Shown here one piece after another: positions 8,833 to 17,362 of a stretch of 64,000 nt of DNA. The stretch spans positions 186,001-250,000 of the forward strand of contig NZ_LIPF01000007.1 of assembly GCF_001905385.1 (NCBI RefSeq), read 5' to 3'. How positions within the stretch are numbered: position 1 is the stretch's first letter; each line of letters starts with the position of its first letter. This stretch comes from Streptomyces sp. CB02414 (GTDB lineage: Bacteria; Actinomycetota; Actinomycetes; Streptomycetales; Streptomycetaceae). The notes beneath the pieces were generated by a model, which was not told the DNA's origin, ran no database searches, and worked only from the letters and a program-made list of their open reading frames with translations. The translations under genes were made by a program, and so were the position numbers.

Positions 8833-10137
8833 ATGGTCGTCGAGGTGGAGTACGCGCACGCGTGGGATCTGGAGACTCGTGAGCCCTGGCGGCCGATGTC
8901 CGCCGAGGAGGCCAGGGAACGCGATGCCGCTGGGTTTCCGTACGTGGTGGTGTACCGGGAGCCGGGCCGGGATGCCCCGCTGGAAGTCCGGCTGGTCTCC
9001 TGGCAGGACCACTACGTCGGGCTGTGGATCTACGACACCCAAGGCCGCCGCACCCACGACCTGGACATGCGGCTGCTGGACGACCCGTCGCGGTTGCTGC
9101 GCCGATACTCCGTCGGCTGGTACTACACAGGCCCAGAGATGGCGGAGTTCGACAAGGCGTGCCCACGCATTACCGTGGACCTCTTCCCGGACGGGAGGGG
9201 CCGACGTACAGAGGAGCGGCAGGGGCAGGTCGGAGGCTCCTACGTCACCTCGCCCGGACTCCGGGACGACGAGCGCTGGATCGACCGCCCCGCCTTCGGG
9301 GAGTGGCCACTGCTCTCGGCCCGGGTACACGGGCTCATCGAGCCGCCGGCCTTCGTGGCGGCCGAGGCCGCCGAGGCCGCCGAGCCAGGTGTCGGAGACG
9401 CCCCCGTAACCTGCTGGCGTCCGCCGCGCCCCGCGCGGCCCGGGCCGATCAACGAGTTGTTCCGGCCCGGGACGCGCGTGACCGACGGGTACCACCCCGA
9501 GATGACCGTCGTGGAGCCGCGCCGGGTCGGCACCCTGCGCGTACCCAGCGGGCTGCTGGCTGTCTCCGGCCCGGACATCAACCACGGCGACGGGCCGCGC
9601 ATCACGGTCCCCGTCCCTCCCGGGGAGCACGTACTCGACGAGGCACGGGTCCGCTTCAGCTACCACTGCGAGTGGCGGGACGCCGAGGTCACGACCACGG
9701 AACCCACGGCCGTCCGCCTGCTCGTCAGCGAGACCCCCGCAGCGACCTGGGAGATGGCCCTCGGTCCGGACGACGATCCCCGGCTGTTCATCGAGAATCA
9801 GATAGCCGGCTTCGACACCGACGGCGCCACCGGCTGCTTCGCCGACGCCGGGGCCTGGGAACCGCTCATCGCGCTCTTCGAACGAGGGCTGATCCAGACG
9901 GAGTCAGGCCTGGACGGGTGCGACGACGTCGACGACGGCTCCATGTTCCTGCAGCGTACGTGGGACGCGGCTTCCGGCGGCGAGCTCACAACCTTTGCCA
10001 CGACCGCGGACGGCACCTACCCGGTGTGGGTCGGCCGTTCCGAGGCCGGCGAGGTGATCGGCGTCGTGGTGCTGGTGGACGGGATGCCGGAGCTGCTCCC
10101 GGAACGGGACACAACCCCCACCGACGTGGCCGTGTAG
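8833..10137 (+). CDS. DUF4241 domain protein
   Basis: This 434-residue cytosolic protein starts at ATG 8833, five bases behind AGGAG. The first 150 residues form a separate acidic segment with many aromatic residues (SWQDHYVGLWIYDTQGRRTH). The region from about residue 215 on matches DUF4241, ending with the family signature of a glycine/serine-rich strand pair (GTYPVWVGRSEAGEVIGVVV). The linker near residue 180 is an Ala-Glu repeat (AAEAAEAAE). DUF4241 proteins often occur in polymorphic toxin and immunity neighbourhoods, but no toxin is adjacent here. Function unknown. Confidence 0.72.
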   Translation: MVVEVEYAHAWDLETREPWRPMSAEEARERDAAGFPYVVVYREPGRDAPLEVRLVSWQDHYVGLWIYDTQGRRTHDLDMRLLDDPSRLLRRYSVGWYYTGPEMAEFDKACPRITVDLFPDGRGRRTEERQGQVGGSYVTSPGLRDDERWIDRPAFGEWPLLSARVHGLIEPPAFVAAEAAEAAEPGVGDAPVTCWRPPRPARPGPINELFRPGTRVTDGYHPEMTVVEPRRVGTLRVPSGLLAVSGPDINHGDGPRITVPVPPGEHVLDEARVRFSYHCEWRDAEVTTTEPTAVRLLVSETPAATWEMALGPDDDPRLFIENQIAGFDTDGATGCFADAGAWEPLIALFERGLIQTESGLDGCDDVDDGSMFLQRTWDAASGGELTTFATTADGTYPVWVGRSEAGEVIGVVVLVDGMPELLPERDTTPTDVAV

Positions 10138-10660
10138 GCAGGCCGACAGCATGGAGGCTGTCAAGGTGGTTCCGAGGCGATGGGTGGTCCGGCGTACGAT
10201 CCACTGTCGGGGTGGATCCACCGCACACAGACGTGCAGCCCGGCCGACGGTGGGCCTCTGCCGGGGCGGTCTTCGTCAGACAGGCCAGGTCGGGATCGTG
10301 GTGGACTGAGCGGCCGCGCATGCGGCGAGGCCGGCGCTCTTGGGAGAGTGCCGGCCTGGAGCGGTCTCACGCGGCAACGTGATCGCGCTGGGAGTCCTGA
10401 TCTGCTGGGGTGGAGCCCGCAACTCTCAGGAGTGGCCGAAGCCATAGTGCCTGTCGAACCGTGCCTGTCGTCTCTCAACGGGCACTGAACAGGATTGGGA
10501 TGGCGCGACATCTAAATGCCGCGCGGGCCGCAGGAGACTCTGCTGTCGACTGCGAACGTGCTGGTCCGCCAAGGTGCCTGCGGGCAGCGGCGCCTGGACG
10601 GATCCGCAGGAAAGTCTTGGACACCGGCGCATCATCGATTTTGAAGGTATCCCCTGATCG
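10138..10660. other. Intergenic region, no supported gene
   Basis: About 520 bases hold only frames lacking ribosome binding sites and domains. A short inverted repeat (GACAGC at 10145, GCTGTC at 10157) just behind the DUF4241 stop might help end transcription. The promoter for the next transcript presumably lies in the second half. Confidence 0.45.
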
Positions 10661-10747
10661 GCGGGGCAGGTGGCAGGATGCAGGCCCGGATGGCGTCGGC
10701 AAACGCCATTCCGGTAGTTCGGTACTGGAGCCCGCAACCTGCCCCGC
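10661..10747 (+). ncRNA. Nested hairpins in the leader of the small membrane protein gene
   Basis: An 11-base perfect outer stem (GCGGGGCAGGT at 10661-10671 with ACCTGCCCCGC at 10737-10747) encloses a second stem: CCGGATGGCGT near 10687 pairs with ACGCCATTCCGG ending near 10714, with one bulged base and a CGGCAA loop. The structure ends 24 bases before the ribosome binding site AGGAGAAG of the 88-residue membrane protein. This geometry is what a cis-acting RNA or attenuator would show. It matches no riboswitch consensus I know; no ligand is proposed. Confidence 0.35.
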
Positions 10748-10784
10748 TGTCTGCGTGGGCGCGCTTGATTCAGGAGAAGACACC

Positions 10785-11051
10785 ATGATGCGAACCCTCC
10801 TTCCGACACGGTGTGTGGTGCACGGCTCGTCGTGCGGACACCGGTCTCCGTTCGCCGACGCCCTGGTGATCGTGGTGATCGCCGTGCTGGCCTGCGTCCT
10901 GTCCGTGTACGGACTGGAACTCCTGTACGTCCTGGCCGTGCTGGGAGGTGCCGGCGCGGTGGCGGCCTGCACTCTGATCGTTGTTCGCGGAGCAGGCAAG
11001 CGTCTGCACCACGCCGTGGTGCAGGCTGCGACCGCCATCGCCGCTGGCTGA
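10785..11051 (+). CDS. Small two-helix membrane protein
   Basis: The 88-residue protein starts at ATG 10785 (ATG 10788 also possible), behind AGGAGAAG. A short polar N-terminus with two Cys and two His (CVVHGSSCGH) is followed by two hydrophobic helices (about residues 26-46 and 50-68) and a basic amphipathic tail. The Cys/His cluster could bind a metal or be oxidised, but this is inference. It lies 13 bases upstream of the SARP-NB-ARC regulator and on the same strand, so the two are probably cotranscribed. Function unknown. Confidence 0.6.
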   Translation: MMRTLLPTRCVVHGSSCGHRSPFADALVIVVIAVLACVLSVYGLELLYVLAVLGGAGAVAACTLIVVRGAGKRLHHAVVQAATAIAAG

Positions 11052-11064
11052 CGGCCGGTCGGCT

Positions 11065-13467
11065 GTGGGGCGTAAGGAGAGGCCGATCGCCTCATCGAAC
11101 CGGGCACTGGTGAGGCTGGTCAGGTGGCTGCGTGACCAACGGTCGGACAGCGGTTGCTCGTACGCCGAGTTGGCCGCACGTGTGGACCTCCATCCCACCA
11201 CCTTGCAACGGGCGGCGTCGGGCCAGTCCGTTCCCAGTGAGCGCAGTGTGCGCGCCTACGCCATCGCGTGCGGTGCGTCGGTGGACACGGCGATGGACCT
11301 GTGGCGGCAGGCGCGCCGGGGCAGGCTGCGCAGCGCGGGGCCGGCCGCGCCGAGCCCTCAGGACATAGACGGCGTCGAGATGCTTCGCGCGGGGCTGCGA
11401 GAGCTGTACGAGCTGGCCGGACGCCCCTCCGTCCGTGTGATGGAAGAACGCGCGGGCGCGGGACGGCTTCCTCACAGCACGGCTCATCGCATCCTGCTGG
11501 GACGGACGGTGCCGCGTGACGCGCACCAGTTGACCGGTTTCCTCACCGCGTGCCTGGTCGCCTCGTCAGAGCATCCTGCGTGGGTCGCGGCGTGGCAGCG
11601 AGCCCGCGGCAAGCAGCAGGACACGGCCCCCTCCCCCGTTCCACTGCAGACGCGCGTGTCGCAAGGACCTGCGCGCCTGACCGCACCTGTGCGCCCCGCG
11701 GTTCCCGCGTCGGGCCTGTACGCCGCGGTACTCGGGCCGGTGCGGCTGTGGCAGGAAGGGGAGCCGCTGTCCACCGGCTCCCCTCAGCAACGGGCTCTGC
11801 TGGCCGCTTTGGTGCTGCGTGAAGGACGGACCGCGACGGCAGCGGAACTCATCGACGCGCTGTGGGGTGACGAACCGCCGTCCCAGGCGCTGGCCGCTGT
11901 GCGCACGTACGCCTCCCGACTGCGCAAGATGATGGAACCAGGGACGCTCGTCAGCGAGTCCGGCGGTTACGCCATACGCCTTCCCCCGCAGGCATGCGAC
12001 ATGACCATGGCAGCGCAGTTGACCCGGCAGGCTGAGCAGCTGCGCATCCAGGGGGACCTGGAGCGTGCACGGACCTTGTTGGGGCACGCTCTGGGGCTGT
12101 GGGAGGGGGAGCCACTCGCCGGGGTCCCAGGGCCCTACGCCGAGACTCAGCGCGTCCGCCTGGAGGAATGGCGGCTTCAACTGCTCGAGACCCGACTGGA
12201 CATGGATCTCGCCTGTGGTCTGCACGCTGACGTCGTGGCTGAGCTGATCGCGTTGACGTCCGCTCATCCACTGCGTGAGCGCCTGCGCGAGTTGCTGATG
12301 CTCGCCCTGTACCGCGGGGGGAGGCAGGCCGAGGCCCTCGCTGTGTACGCGGACGTCCGCCGGCTGCTTGCCGACGAACTGGGCGTCGACCCGCAGGAAG
12401 GACTGGCCCGCCTTCAGGAGCGGATCCTGCGGGCAGACCCGCAGCTGGCGGTCGAGGCGGCATCCCACACCACCGACGCGCAGGCTGTTTCCTTCGTCCG
12501 CCCTGCGCAGCTGCCGCCCACCGTCCCCGACTTCGTAGGACGGTCGGACGCCCTCGCCGAACTGACGGGTGCACTGGCCGCCGCATCGGCCGGTGAAAGC
12601 CTGCCGGTCGTGGCTGTCTGCGGTCCCGGCGGCGTGGGAAAGACCGCCCTGGCTGTCCAGGCCGGCCATGCGGTTGCACAGTTCTTCCCGGACGGGCATC
12701 TCTACCTGGACCTGCGGCGAACGACGCCGGATGCGGCCCTCGCCGCGGCGCTGCAGGCTCTGGGAGTGGCGGAGACCGTCATTCCGGCAGGCCTCACAGA
12801 ACGCTCCGCGCTGTACCGTTCCGCGCTGCACGGCCGACGCGTCCTCGTGGTCCTGGACCACGCCGAGGACGCGGCGCAGGTCCAGTGGCTACTGCCTGCT
12901 GCGCGTGGGTGTGCCGTGCTGGTCACCTCTCGCAGGCGGATGATCGACCTGGCGGGTGCGCAGTTGGTGCAGCTTGACGTGATGTCCCCCGCAGAGGCGC
13001 TCCAGCTCTTCACCCGAATCGTTGGTCACCCTCGGGTCGGTGACGGTGAACACGGGTCGGCTCGCTACGTGATATCCGCATGCGGCTTTCTTCCGCTCGC
13101 CATCCGTGCCGCCGCCTGCCGGTTGGTCGCACGCCAGTCCTGGACGGTCTCGGACCTTGCGGACAAGCTCGCGGACGAGGACGGCAGGCTGGACGAACTG
13201 CGGGCAGGGAATGTGGCGGTGAAGCCCGTCATCGAGGACAGCTACCGCGCGCTCAGTGCGGAACAGGCCGACAGCTTCCGGACCCTGAGCTCGTCCGCCG
13301 ACTCGTTCCTGTCCCTGCGACAGGCCGCGTGTCTCCTCGGCCGCAGCATCGCGGACGCGGAGCGCCTCTCGGAGGGCCTGGTCGACGCCGGACTGCTGAC
13401 TTCCATCGGCGGCGAGGCGTACCAGGTGCCCCTACTGGCCTGGCTCTACGCGAGAGCCCTCCCCTGA
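11065..13467 (+). CDS. SARP-type regulator with two N-terminal HTH-like segments and an NB-ARC ATPase domain
   Basis: The 800-residue protein combines several regulatory parts. Residues about 10-75 form a Xre-like helix-turn-helix (YAELAARVDLHPTTLQRAAS), and a second HTH-like segment lies at about 100-175. From about 218 comes the winged-helix OmpR-type DNA-binding domain of SARPs, then the bacterial transcriptional activation domain (about 312-460, ending LLADELGVDPQEGL). The NB-ARC ATPase begins near 488 with PDFVGR and has the P-loop GPGGVGKT at 520-527. AfsR carries C-terminal TPRs; they are missing here, as the protein stops soon after the winged helix of the NB-ARC. Start GTG 11065 is weakly supported; GTG 11110 is an alternative. 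It likely activates nearby or pathway genes by binding direct repeats. Confidence 0.85.
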   Translation: MGRKERPIASSNRALVRLVRWLRDQRSDSGCSYAELAARVDLHPTTLQRAASGQSVPSERSVRAYAIACGASVDTAMDLWRQARRGRLRSAGPAAPSPQDIDGVEMLRAGLRELYELAGRPSVRVMEERAGAGRLPHSTAHRILLGRTVPRDAHQLTGFLTACLVASSEHPAWVAAWQRARGKQQDTAPSPVPLQTRVSQGPARLTAPVRPAVPASGLYAAVLGPVRLWQEGEPLSTGSPQQRALLAALVLREGRTATAAELIDALWGDEPPSQALAAVRTYASRLRKMMEPGTLVSESGGYAIRLPPQACDMTMAAQLTRQAEQLRIQGDLERARTLLGHALGLWEGEPLAGVPGPYAETQRVRLEEWRLQLLETRLDMDLACGLHADVVAELIALTSAHPLRERLRELLMLALYRGGRQAEALAVYADVRRLLADELGVDPQEGLARLQERILRADPQLAVEAASHTTDAQAVSFVRPAQLPPTVPDFVGRSDALAELTGALAAASAGESLPVVAVCGPGGVGKTALAVQAGHAVAQFFPDGHLYLDLRRTTPDAALAAALQALGVAETVIPAGLTERSALYRSALHGRRVLVVLDHAEDAAQVQWLLPAARGCAVLVTSRRRMIDLAGAQLVQLDVMSPAEALQLFTRIVGHPRVGDGEHGSARYVISACGFLPLAIRAAACRLVARQSWTVSDLADKLADEDGRLDELRAGNVAVKPVIEDSYRALSAEQADSFRTLSSSADSFLSLRQAACLLGRSIADAERLSEGLVDAGLLTSIGGEAYQVPLLAWLYARALP

Positions 13468-13516
13468 CGCCCCGCCCACCGCCAGGGGCGACGCCCAGTC
13501 CGCCCCAGTTACCGCG

Positions 13517-13693
13517 GTGTTCGCGGACCTGGGTGAAGTCGTCGTCGCCAATGCCGGATTCGGTTCCGCAGCAGCCGCGATTGACGTGAAGGGGAAGTGG
13601 GAAGCCGGGGCCCCACAGGGTCTCGCGTGCCAGTTGGCTGACGAGCAGGCCGCCTGGGATACCGGCGCGACCTCTGCCGGCACGAATCGGTGA
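13517..13693 (+). CDS. Possible 58-residue protein or gene remnant
   Basis: A short frame from GTG 13517 encodes Ala/Gly-rich protein with several acidic residues (LGEVVVANAGFGSAAAAIDV) and ends at a TGA at 13691, just short of the convergent kinase gene. No ribosome binding site is visible. It might be the surviving C-terminus of a larger gene cut by the end of the regulator. Confidence 0.22.
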   Translation: MFADLGEVVVANAGFGSAAAAIDVKGKWEAGAPQGLACQLADEQAAWDTGATSAGTNR

Positions 13694-13712
13694 TCACCGT
13701 GCCCGGGCAGCC

Positions 13713-14456
13713 TCACATCCGGGCTCTCAGGACGTCGACCTCGCAGCCCGTCGCGAAGGGGTCGAAGCCGTGCTCGATCAGCCAGCGAACTGCCAGCAGG
13801 CTTCGCAACGACCACCACGCATGGATCACGTCCAGGTCGAGGTCGGCGCCGTAGCCTGCGATGACGTCGTCGAGGTGCTCCTCGTGTCCGAGCGTGAAGG
13901 TGGCGAGATCGTACAGGGCATCACCCTGGCCCGCCTCGGACCAGTCGATGATGCCCGTCACCTCGTCGCCTTCGACGAAGACGTGCGCAATCTGCAGGTC
14001 GCCGTGTGTGAACGCCGGAGTCCACGGCCGGAGTGCGGCCTCGGCGACCTGTCGGTTGCGGGTGACCAGGTCAGCGGGCAGGAGGCCGTTCGCCACGAGC
14101 GACTCGCACTCGTCGTCGAGTTCCGCCGCCAGGGCGACGATGCTCCTGCCGGCCCGGCCGGGCCAAGGCGGCAGGGGCGCGTCGTGCAGCTTCCGGATGG
14201 CGGCGCCCGCCGCGGCCCACGCCGCGGGCGATCCGGTCGACGGCCCACCGAGGCGCCCAAGCGTGGTTCCCGGGAGTGCGGCGATCGCGAGCACGGGGGG
14301 CTTGCGCCACAGGACTTCCGGCGTCCGGACCGGCGCGAGGGACATCGCCTCGACCTCGGCGTCGATGCGCGCCGGGTCCGCGTCCACCTTCAGGAACACG
14401 TCGCCGGCGCGCAGAGTCGCGCGCTCGGAATGGGCTACGACGACTTCGACATCCAT
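13713..14456 (-). CDS. Aminoglycoside phosphotransferase (APH) family kinase
   Basis: The 247-residue protein is the kinase-like fold of APH/choline kinases. The Brenner motif HGDLQIAHV carries the catalytic Asp, and IIDWSEA carries the metal-binding Asp. An N-terminal nucleotide-binding lobe is shortened (FLKVDAD contains the conserved Lys). It transfers the gamma phosphate of ATP to a hydroxyl of a small molecule. In Streptomyces such genes may modify aminoglycosides, other antibiotics or homoserine-like metabolites. Nothing here says which, and I would not call it a resistance gene. It stands alone, separated by 112 bases from the SDR gene that runs in the same direction. Confidence 0.82.
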   Translation of the reverse strand: MDVEVVVAHSERATLRAGDVFLKVDADPARIDAEVEAMSLAPVRTPEVLWRKPPVLAIAALPGTTLGRLGGPSTGSPAAWAAAGAAIRKLHDAPLPPWPGRAGRSIVALAAELDDECESLVANGLLPADLVTRNRQVAEAALRPWTPAFTHGDLQIAHVFVEGDEVTGIIDWSEAGQGDALYDLATFTLGHEEHLDDVIAGYGADLDLDVIHAWWSLRSLLAVRWLIEHGFDPFATGCEVDVLRARM

Positions 14457-14568
14457 GGACGACCAGTATGCCGGGGGTGCTCGCCGACGTCACCGGGTTA
14501 CTCACGAGCGATTACGCGGCTGCTCGCGCCCCTCTGACGAGGCCGGCCCACCACTTCGTCGGGGATTC

Positions 14569-15297
14569 TCAGGCCGCCACCAGCGCCGCCAGGGCGCGGT
14601 CCATTGCGGCGTTGAACTCTTCCGGCGTCAGCGGCAGACGGGACTTGACGTCCCGACTCCACTGGTCGGCGAGGACCTCGGCGGAGCCCGCCTCGACACC
14701 GTCGAGCGCCGCGTCGGCCAGGTCCGACGGTGCGATCTTGTCCACTGGCCAGCCCGCGGCCATGTCGGTGTCGGCCAGACCCAGGTGTACCGCTGTGACG
14801 AGCGTGCCCTGCTCGGCGAGCTCCAGGCGGACGCCGTTGGTCATGGCCCAGGCGGCGGCCTTGGTCAGGTGGTAGGCATTGGCACCATTGTTCCCGAACC
14901 ACGACATGGCGGAGAGGACGTTGACGATCGCTCCCCCGCCGTTCCTGGCGAGCGCCGGCGCGAACTCCCGGATCATTCCCAGGTGGCCGAACATGTTGGT
15001 CTCCAGCTCGTGCCGTACCGCGTCCAGCGAACCGGTCACCAGGTCGGTTCCGGTACTGATTCCCGCGTTGTTGATGAGGAGCGAGACGTCCGGGGCGGCC
15101 TCGGCGGCGGCCCTCACTGATGCGGGGTCGGCGATGTCGAGGGGCAGCACCTCGACCCCGGGCAGGTCCACGGTCTCCGGTCGGCGGGCCGTCGCGTAGA
15201 CCTTGCGGGCGCCCCGTTCGAGCAGGCGCTGGGTGAAGGCGCGGCCCAGGCCGCGGTTGGCTCCGGTGACAAGGGCGACGGAGTTGTTGATATCCAT
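14569..15297 (-). CDS. Short-chain dehydrogenase/reductase
   Basis: The 242-residue protein is a classical SDR. The cofactor motif TGANRGLG is at residues 11-18, the NNAG motif (LLINNAGIS) follows, and the catalytic set is NVLSAMSWFG with the active Ser and YHLTK with Tyr and Lys. It reduces or oxidises a carbonyl/alcohol with NAD(P)H; the arginine after the glycine motif favours NADP. The start ATG at 15297 sits directly behind a promoter of MerR type with almost no leader (see the operator entry), so its mRNA is probably leaderless. It is divergent from a MerR regulator that most likely controls it. Confidence 0.88.
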   Translation of the reverse strand: MDINNSVALVTGANRGLGRAFTQRLLERGARKVYATARRPETVDLPGVEVLPLDIADPASVRAAAEAAPDVSLLINNAGISTGTDLVTGSLDAVRHELETNMFGHLGMIREFAPALARNGGGAIVNVLSAMSWFGNNGANAYHLTKAAAWAMTNGVRLELAEQGTLVTAVHLGLADTDMAAGWPVDKIAPSDLADAALDGVEAGSAEVLADQWSRDVKSRLPLTPEEFNAAMDRALAALVAA

Positions 15298-15304
15298 GGC
15301 CGGT

Positions 15305-15336
15305 ACGCTAAAACCTGACGTTGGCGTCAGGGGCAA
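15305..15336 (-). promoter_or_regulatory. MerR-type promoter with 18-bp operator palindrome
   Basis: A perfect dyad CCTGACG-TTGG-CGTCAGG lies at 15314-15331. Read on the minus strand it sits between a -35-like TTGCCC and a -10-like TAGCGT separated by 20 bases. This over-long spacer is typical of promoters that MerR activators untwist. The -10 ends eight bases from the SDR start codon, so transcription should begin at or next to the ATG. Confidence 0.65.
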
Positions 15337-15373
15337 GTGCTGGCCGTCAGAGCCGGCGGTGAGAGGAATCACC

Positions 15374-15751
15374 ATGACTGTCACAGTGGGCGCAGCCGAG
15401 GGGCTGATCCGGATCGGCCAGGTGGCGCAAGGAGCCGGTGTATCGGTGCGTGCCGTGCGCTACTACGAGCAGCAGGGGCTGCTCATCGCGGAACGCAGCC
15501 CGTCCGGCCAACGCCTGTACCGGCAGGACGCCATCCCCCTGGTTCGCTTCTTCCAGCAGATGTTCGCCGCCGGCCTCACCAGCCGAAGAATCACCGAACT
15601 CCTTCCGTGTTGGGACTCCGGGCACACCGACACCGAGCAACGAGCCATGCTGCGAGCCGAGCGCGCGCGCATTCAGGCCAAGATCGACGACTTGCAGGCT
15701 GTCCTCGGCCGCCTCGACGAGGTCATCGCGATCACGGACACGCACCCGTAG
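15374..15751 (+). CDS. MerR family transcriptional regulator
   Basis: The 125-residue protein starts at ATG 15374 behind GAGAGGAAT. An N-terminal extension of about 11 residues precedes the winged helix (IRIGQVAQGAGVSVRAVRYY at about 12-31), followed by a LIAERSPSGQRLY wing and a C-terminal coiled coil (residues about 85-118). There is a single Cys (LLPCWDSG) and no CxxC metal-binding loop, so it is more likely to sense an organic compound or redox state than a metal. The divergent SDR gene and the palindromic 20-base-spacer promoter make the SDR the obvious target. A truncated sister copy of its N-terminus lies at 22986. Confidence 0.87.
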   Translation: MTVTVGAAEGLIRIGQVAQGAGVSVRAVRYYEQQGLLIAERSPSGQRLYRQDAIPLVRFFQQMFAAGLTSRRITELLPCWDSGHTDTEQRAMLRAERARIQAKIDDLQAVLGRLDEVIAITDTHP

Positions 15752-15847
15752 GCGCGGTCAGCCGGTACGTCTCTGCCGGTCGAAGGTGCCCCACGCGTGG
15801 TGGACACCTGGCCTTTCGCAGGAGAGGCCCGCCATGCCGCAGCTCGG

Positions 15848-16264
15848 TCAGCAGTAGAGCCGACGCAGGTGGGGCCACGTCTGCGGGCCGACCTTGCCGT
15901 CCTCGGCCAGGTTGGTGTCGCAGGCGTAGTTCACGGTGCTTTGGAACTTCTTGGCCGCTGCCTGGGAGTTACGGCCGAAGATGCCGTCGATCGTCCCCGG
16001 ATTGTGCCCGTGGTACTGGAGGAGGCACTGGGCTTCCTTGCCGGCGGAGGTCACCTGCGAGGAGGACGGAACGACAGTGGTGCCGCTGTAGTAGCCGGCG
16101 GAGAGGCGGCCGGTGGAGCTCATATTTACGTCGCACGGGTAAGCCGCGGCGGCGGTGGCGCCGGTCTCGGCCGCGGCGGCGATGCCGCCGGTGGCGGTGC
16201 CGGCCAGCAGGGTGAGAGAGGCGAGCAGGAGCGAGGTACGCCTGCGGGTTGCGGTGAGTGTCAT
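15848..16264 (-). CDS. Secreted peptidoglycan-binding-like protein
   Basis: The 138-residue protein starts at ATG 16264 behind AGGAGACCTCC. A Sec signal peptide (MTLTATRRR, hydrophobic stretch, cleavage near AAAA-ET) is followed by a small domain with four Cys. The C-terminal half is a PG_binding_1 repeat: EAQCLLQY, PGTIDGIFGRNSQAAAKKFQ, DGKVGPQTWPHL. It should act outside the cell, bound to the wall. No catalytic domain is present. It shares the repeat EAQCLL...PGT[IV]DGIFG with the gene at 16937. Confidence 0.82.
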   Translation of the reverse strand: MTLTATRRRTSLLLASLTLLAGTATGGIAAAAETGATAAAAYPCDVNMSSTGRLSAGYYSGTTVVPSSSQVTSAGKEAQCLLQYHGHNPGTIDGIFGRNSQAAAKKFQSTVNYACDTNLAEDGKVGPQTWPHLRRLYC

Positions 16265-16423
16265 GGAGGTCTCCTGGAGATGAGTGGTCGATCTGGACAT
16301 GGGTACGTGTTCGCCGGATGACGCAGGCAGGCCCGACCGCGGCGGCGAGGGACGTACCCAACCCTGAGCTGCCAGGTCACGGGCGACGAGGGCCGGCATG
16401 CGGTGCGCAGCTACGTCAGTTCC

Positions 16424-16834
16424 TCAGCAGCTGGAGGCGGTGTCGATGCGGATGCCGGTCACCGTGAAGGTGTTGCTGAAGGTCTGGTTGTGGTTCGGAT
16501 CCACGCACAGGTAGGACGTCGCACCGGTGCCATTGTGGATGTAGCGCAGGTAGACCCGGTCGTCGTTGCGCGTGTTGACGACGTAGTTGGCGCCTCGGCT
16601 CCGGGAGCCGAGATTCTGGTAGGAGGTCGTGACGTCCTGGAACGCGGCCGTGGGGTCGTCGTCGTCCCAGTCGCTGGAGGTCAGGTAGAAGCAGACGCGC
16701 GGCCAGTCGCACCCCCTGCGGGAATCAGCCGAAGCGGTCGGCGCCGTGACCATAGTGGTGGTGGCGAGGGCAGCGGCCGCTGTCGCCACAACGGCCAAGC
16801 GCTTGGTCGTGCTGCGGTTCGCTCGTACGCGCAC
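16424..16834 (-). CDS. Small secreted protein, I36-inhibitor-like fold
   Basis: The 136-residue protein has a signal peptide (basic start, AAAALATTTM core, ASA cleavage near residue 36) and a mature part with four Cys. WPRVCFYLTSSDWDD, then SYQNLGSRSRGANYVVNTRN and a FTVTGI tail fit the beta-sandwich of peptidase inhibitor family I36 (SMI-like) proteins of Streptomyces. Those bind metalloproteases, but many relatives have no known target. I regard inhibition as an inference. It is the second of four secreted genes in tandem on this strand. Confidence 0.7.
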   Translation of the reverse strand: MRVRANRSTTKRLAVVATAAAALATTTMVTAPTASADSRRGCDWPRVCFYLTSSDWDDDDPTAAFQDVTTSYQNLGSRSRGANYVVNTRNDDRVYLRYIHNGTGATSYLCVDPNHNQTFSNTFTVTGIRIDTASSC

Positions 16835-16936
16835 AAGGAATCAACTCCCGTGTTGCTCTGGTGGATGTACGTCCGGACAGGCGCACCTGACTGCCTCCGC
16901 AGCACCGGCGCCACGGAGACCGTCAGGGGACGCGGC

Positions 16937-17362
16937 TCAGCAGTCCGTGGGGTTCAGGTCACGCAGCTTCGGCCAGGTCTTCGGGCCGATCGACCCGTCG
17001 GCCTTCAGCCCGTTCTTCTTCTGGAAGCGGATCGTGGCGGCCCTGGTGTTGTCACCGAAGATGCCGTCCACCGTGCCGGGACTGCACTTGACGTACTCCA
17101 GCAGGCACTGGGCCTCCTTGACGGTGTTGCCCTGGGAGCCCTTGGAGATGATGGTCGTCAGCGTCCTGCTGTAGTCGAAGCCGTGGTAAGGAGTGCCGTT
17201 GACGGTGAAGGCGATGTGGCGGTTCGTGCAGGGCGAGCCGGCCGTCACCCGTACTTCCTTCAGGTCATCCTTGGCATGGGCCGAGCCCGCGAAGACCGTG
17301 CTCGCGAGGGCGACGGTCGCGATACCCGTACCGGTGAGCCGAGCAGTCCTCGTGATGGTCAT
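16937..17362 (-). CDS. Secreted peptidoglycan-binding-like protein
   Basis: The 141-residue protein starts at ATG 17362 behind GGGAGAAG. A signal peptide (cleavage near AHA-KDD, residue 30) precedes a mature part with four Cys and a PG_binding_1 repeat (EAQCLLEYVKCSPGTVDGIFG, ATIRFQKKNGLKADGSIGP). It is a paralogue of the protein at 15848, and both keep a Cys inside the repeat (QCLL) and a Cys at the C-terminus. This suggests a disulfide that staples the wall-binding helix. Exported, cell-wall associated, no enzyme domain. Confidence 0.82.
   Translation of the reverse strand: MTITRTARLTGTGIATVALASTVFAGSAHAKDDLKEVRVTAGSPCTNRHIAFTVNGTPYHGFDYSRTLTTIISKGSQGNTVKEAQCLLEYVKCSPGTVDGIFGDNTRAATIRFQKKNGLKADGSIGPKTWPKLRDLNPTDC

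Noticed and set aside
10426..11107. Minus-strand frames opposite the small membrane protein
   Set aside because: No start signal and no domain; the plus-strand gene has a good ribosome binding site and two helices.
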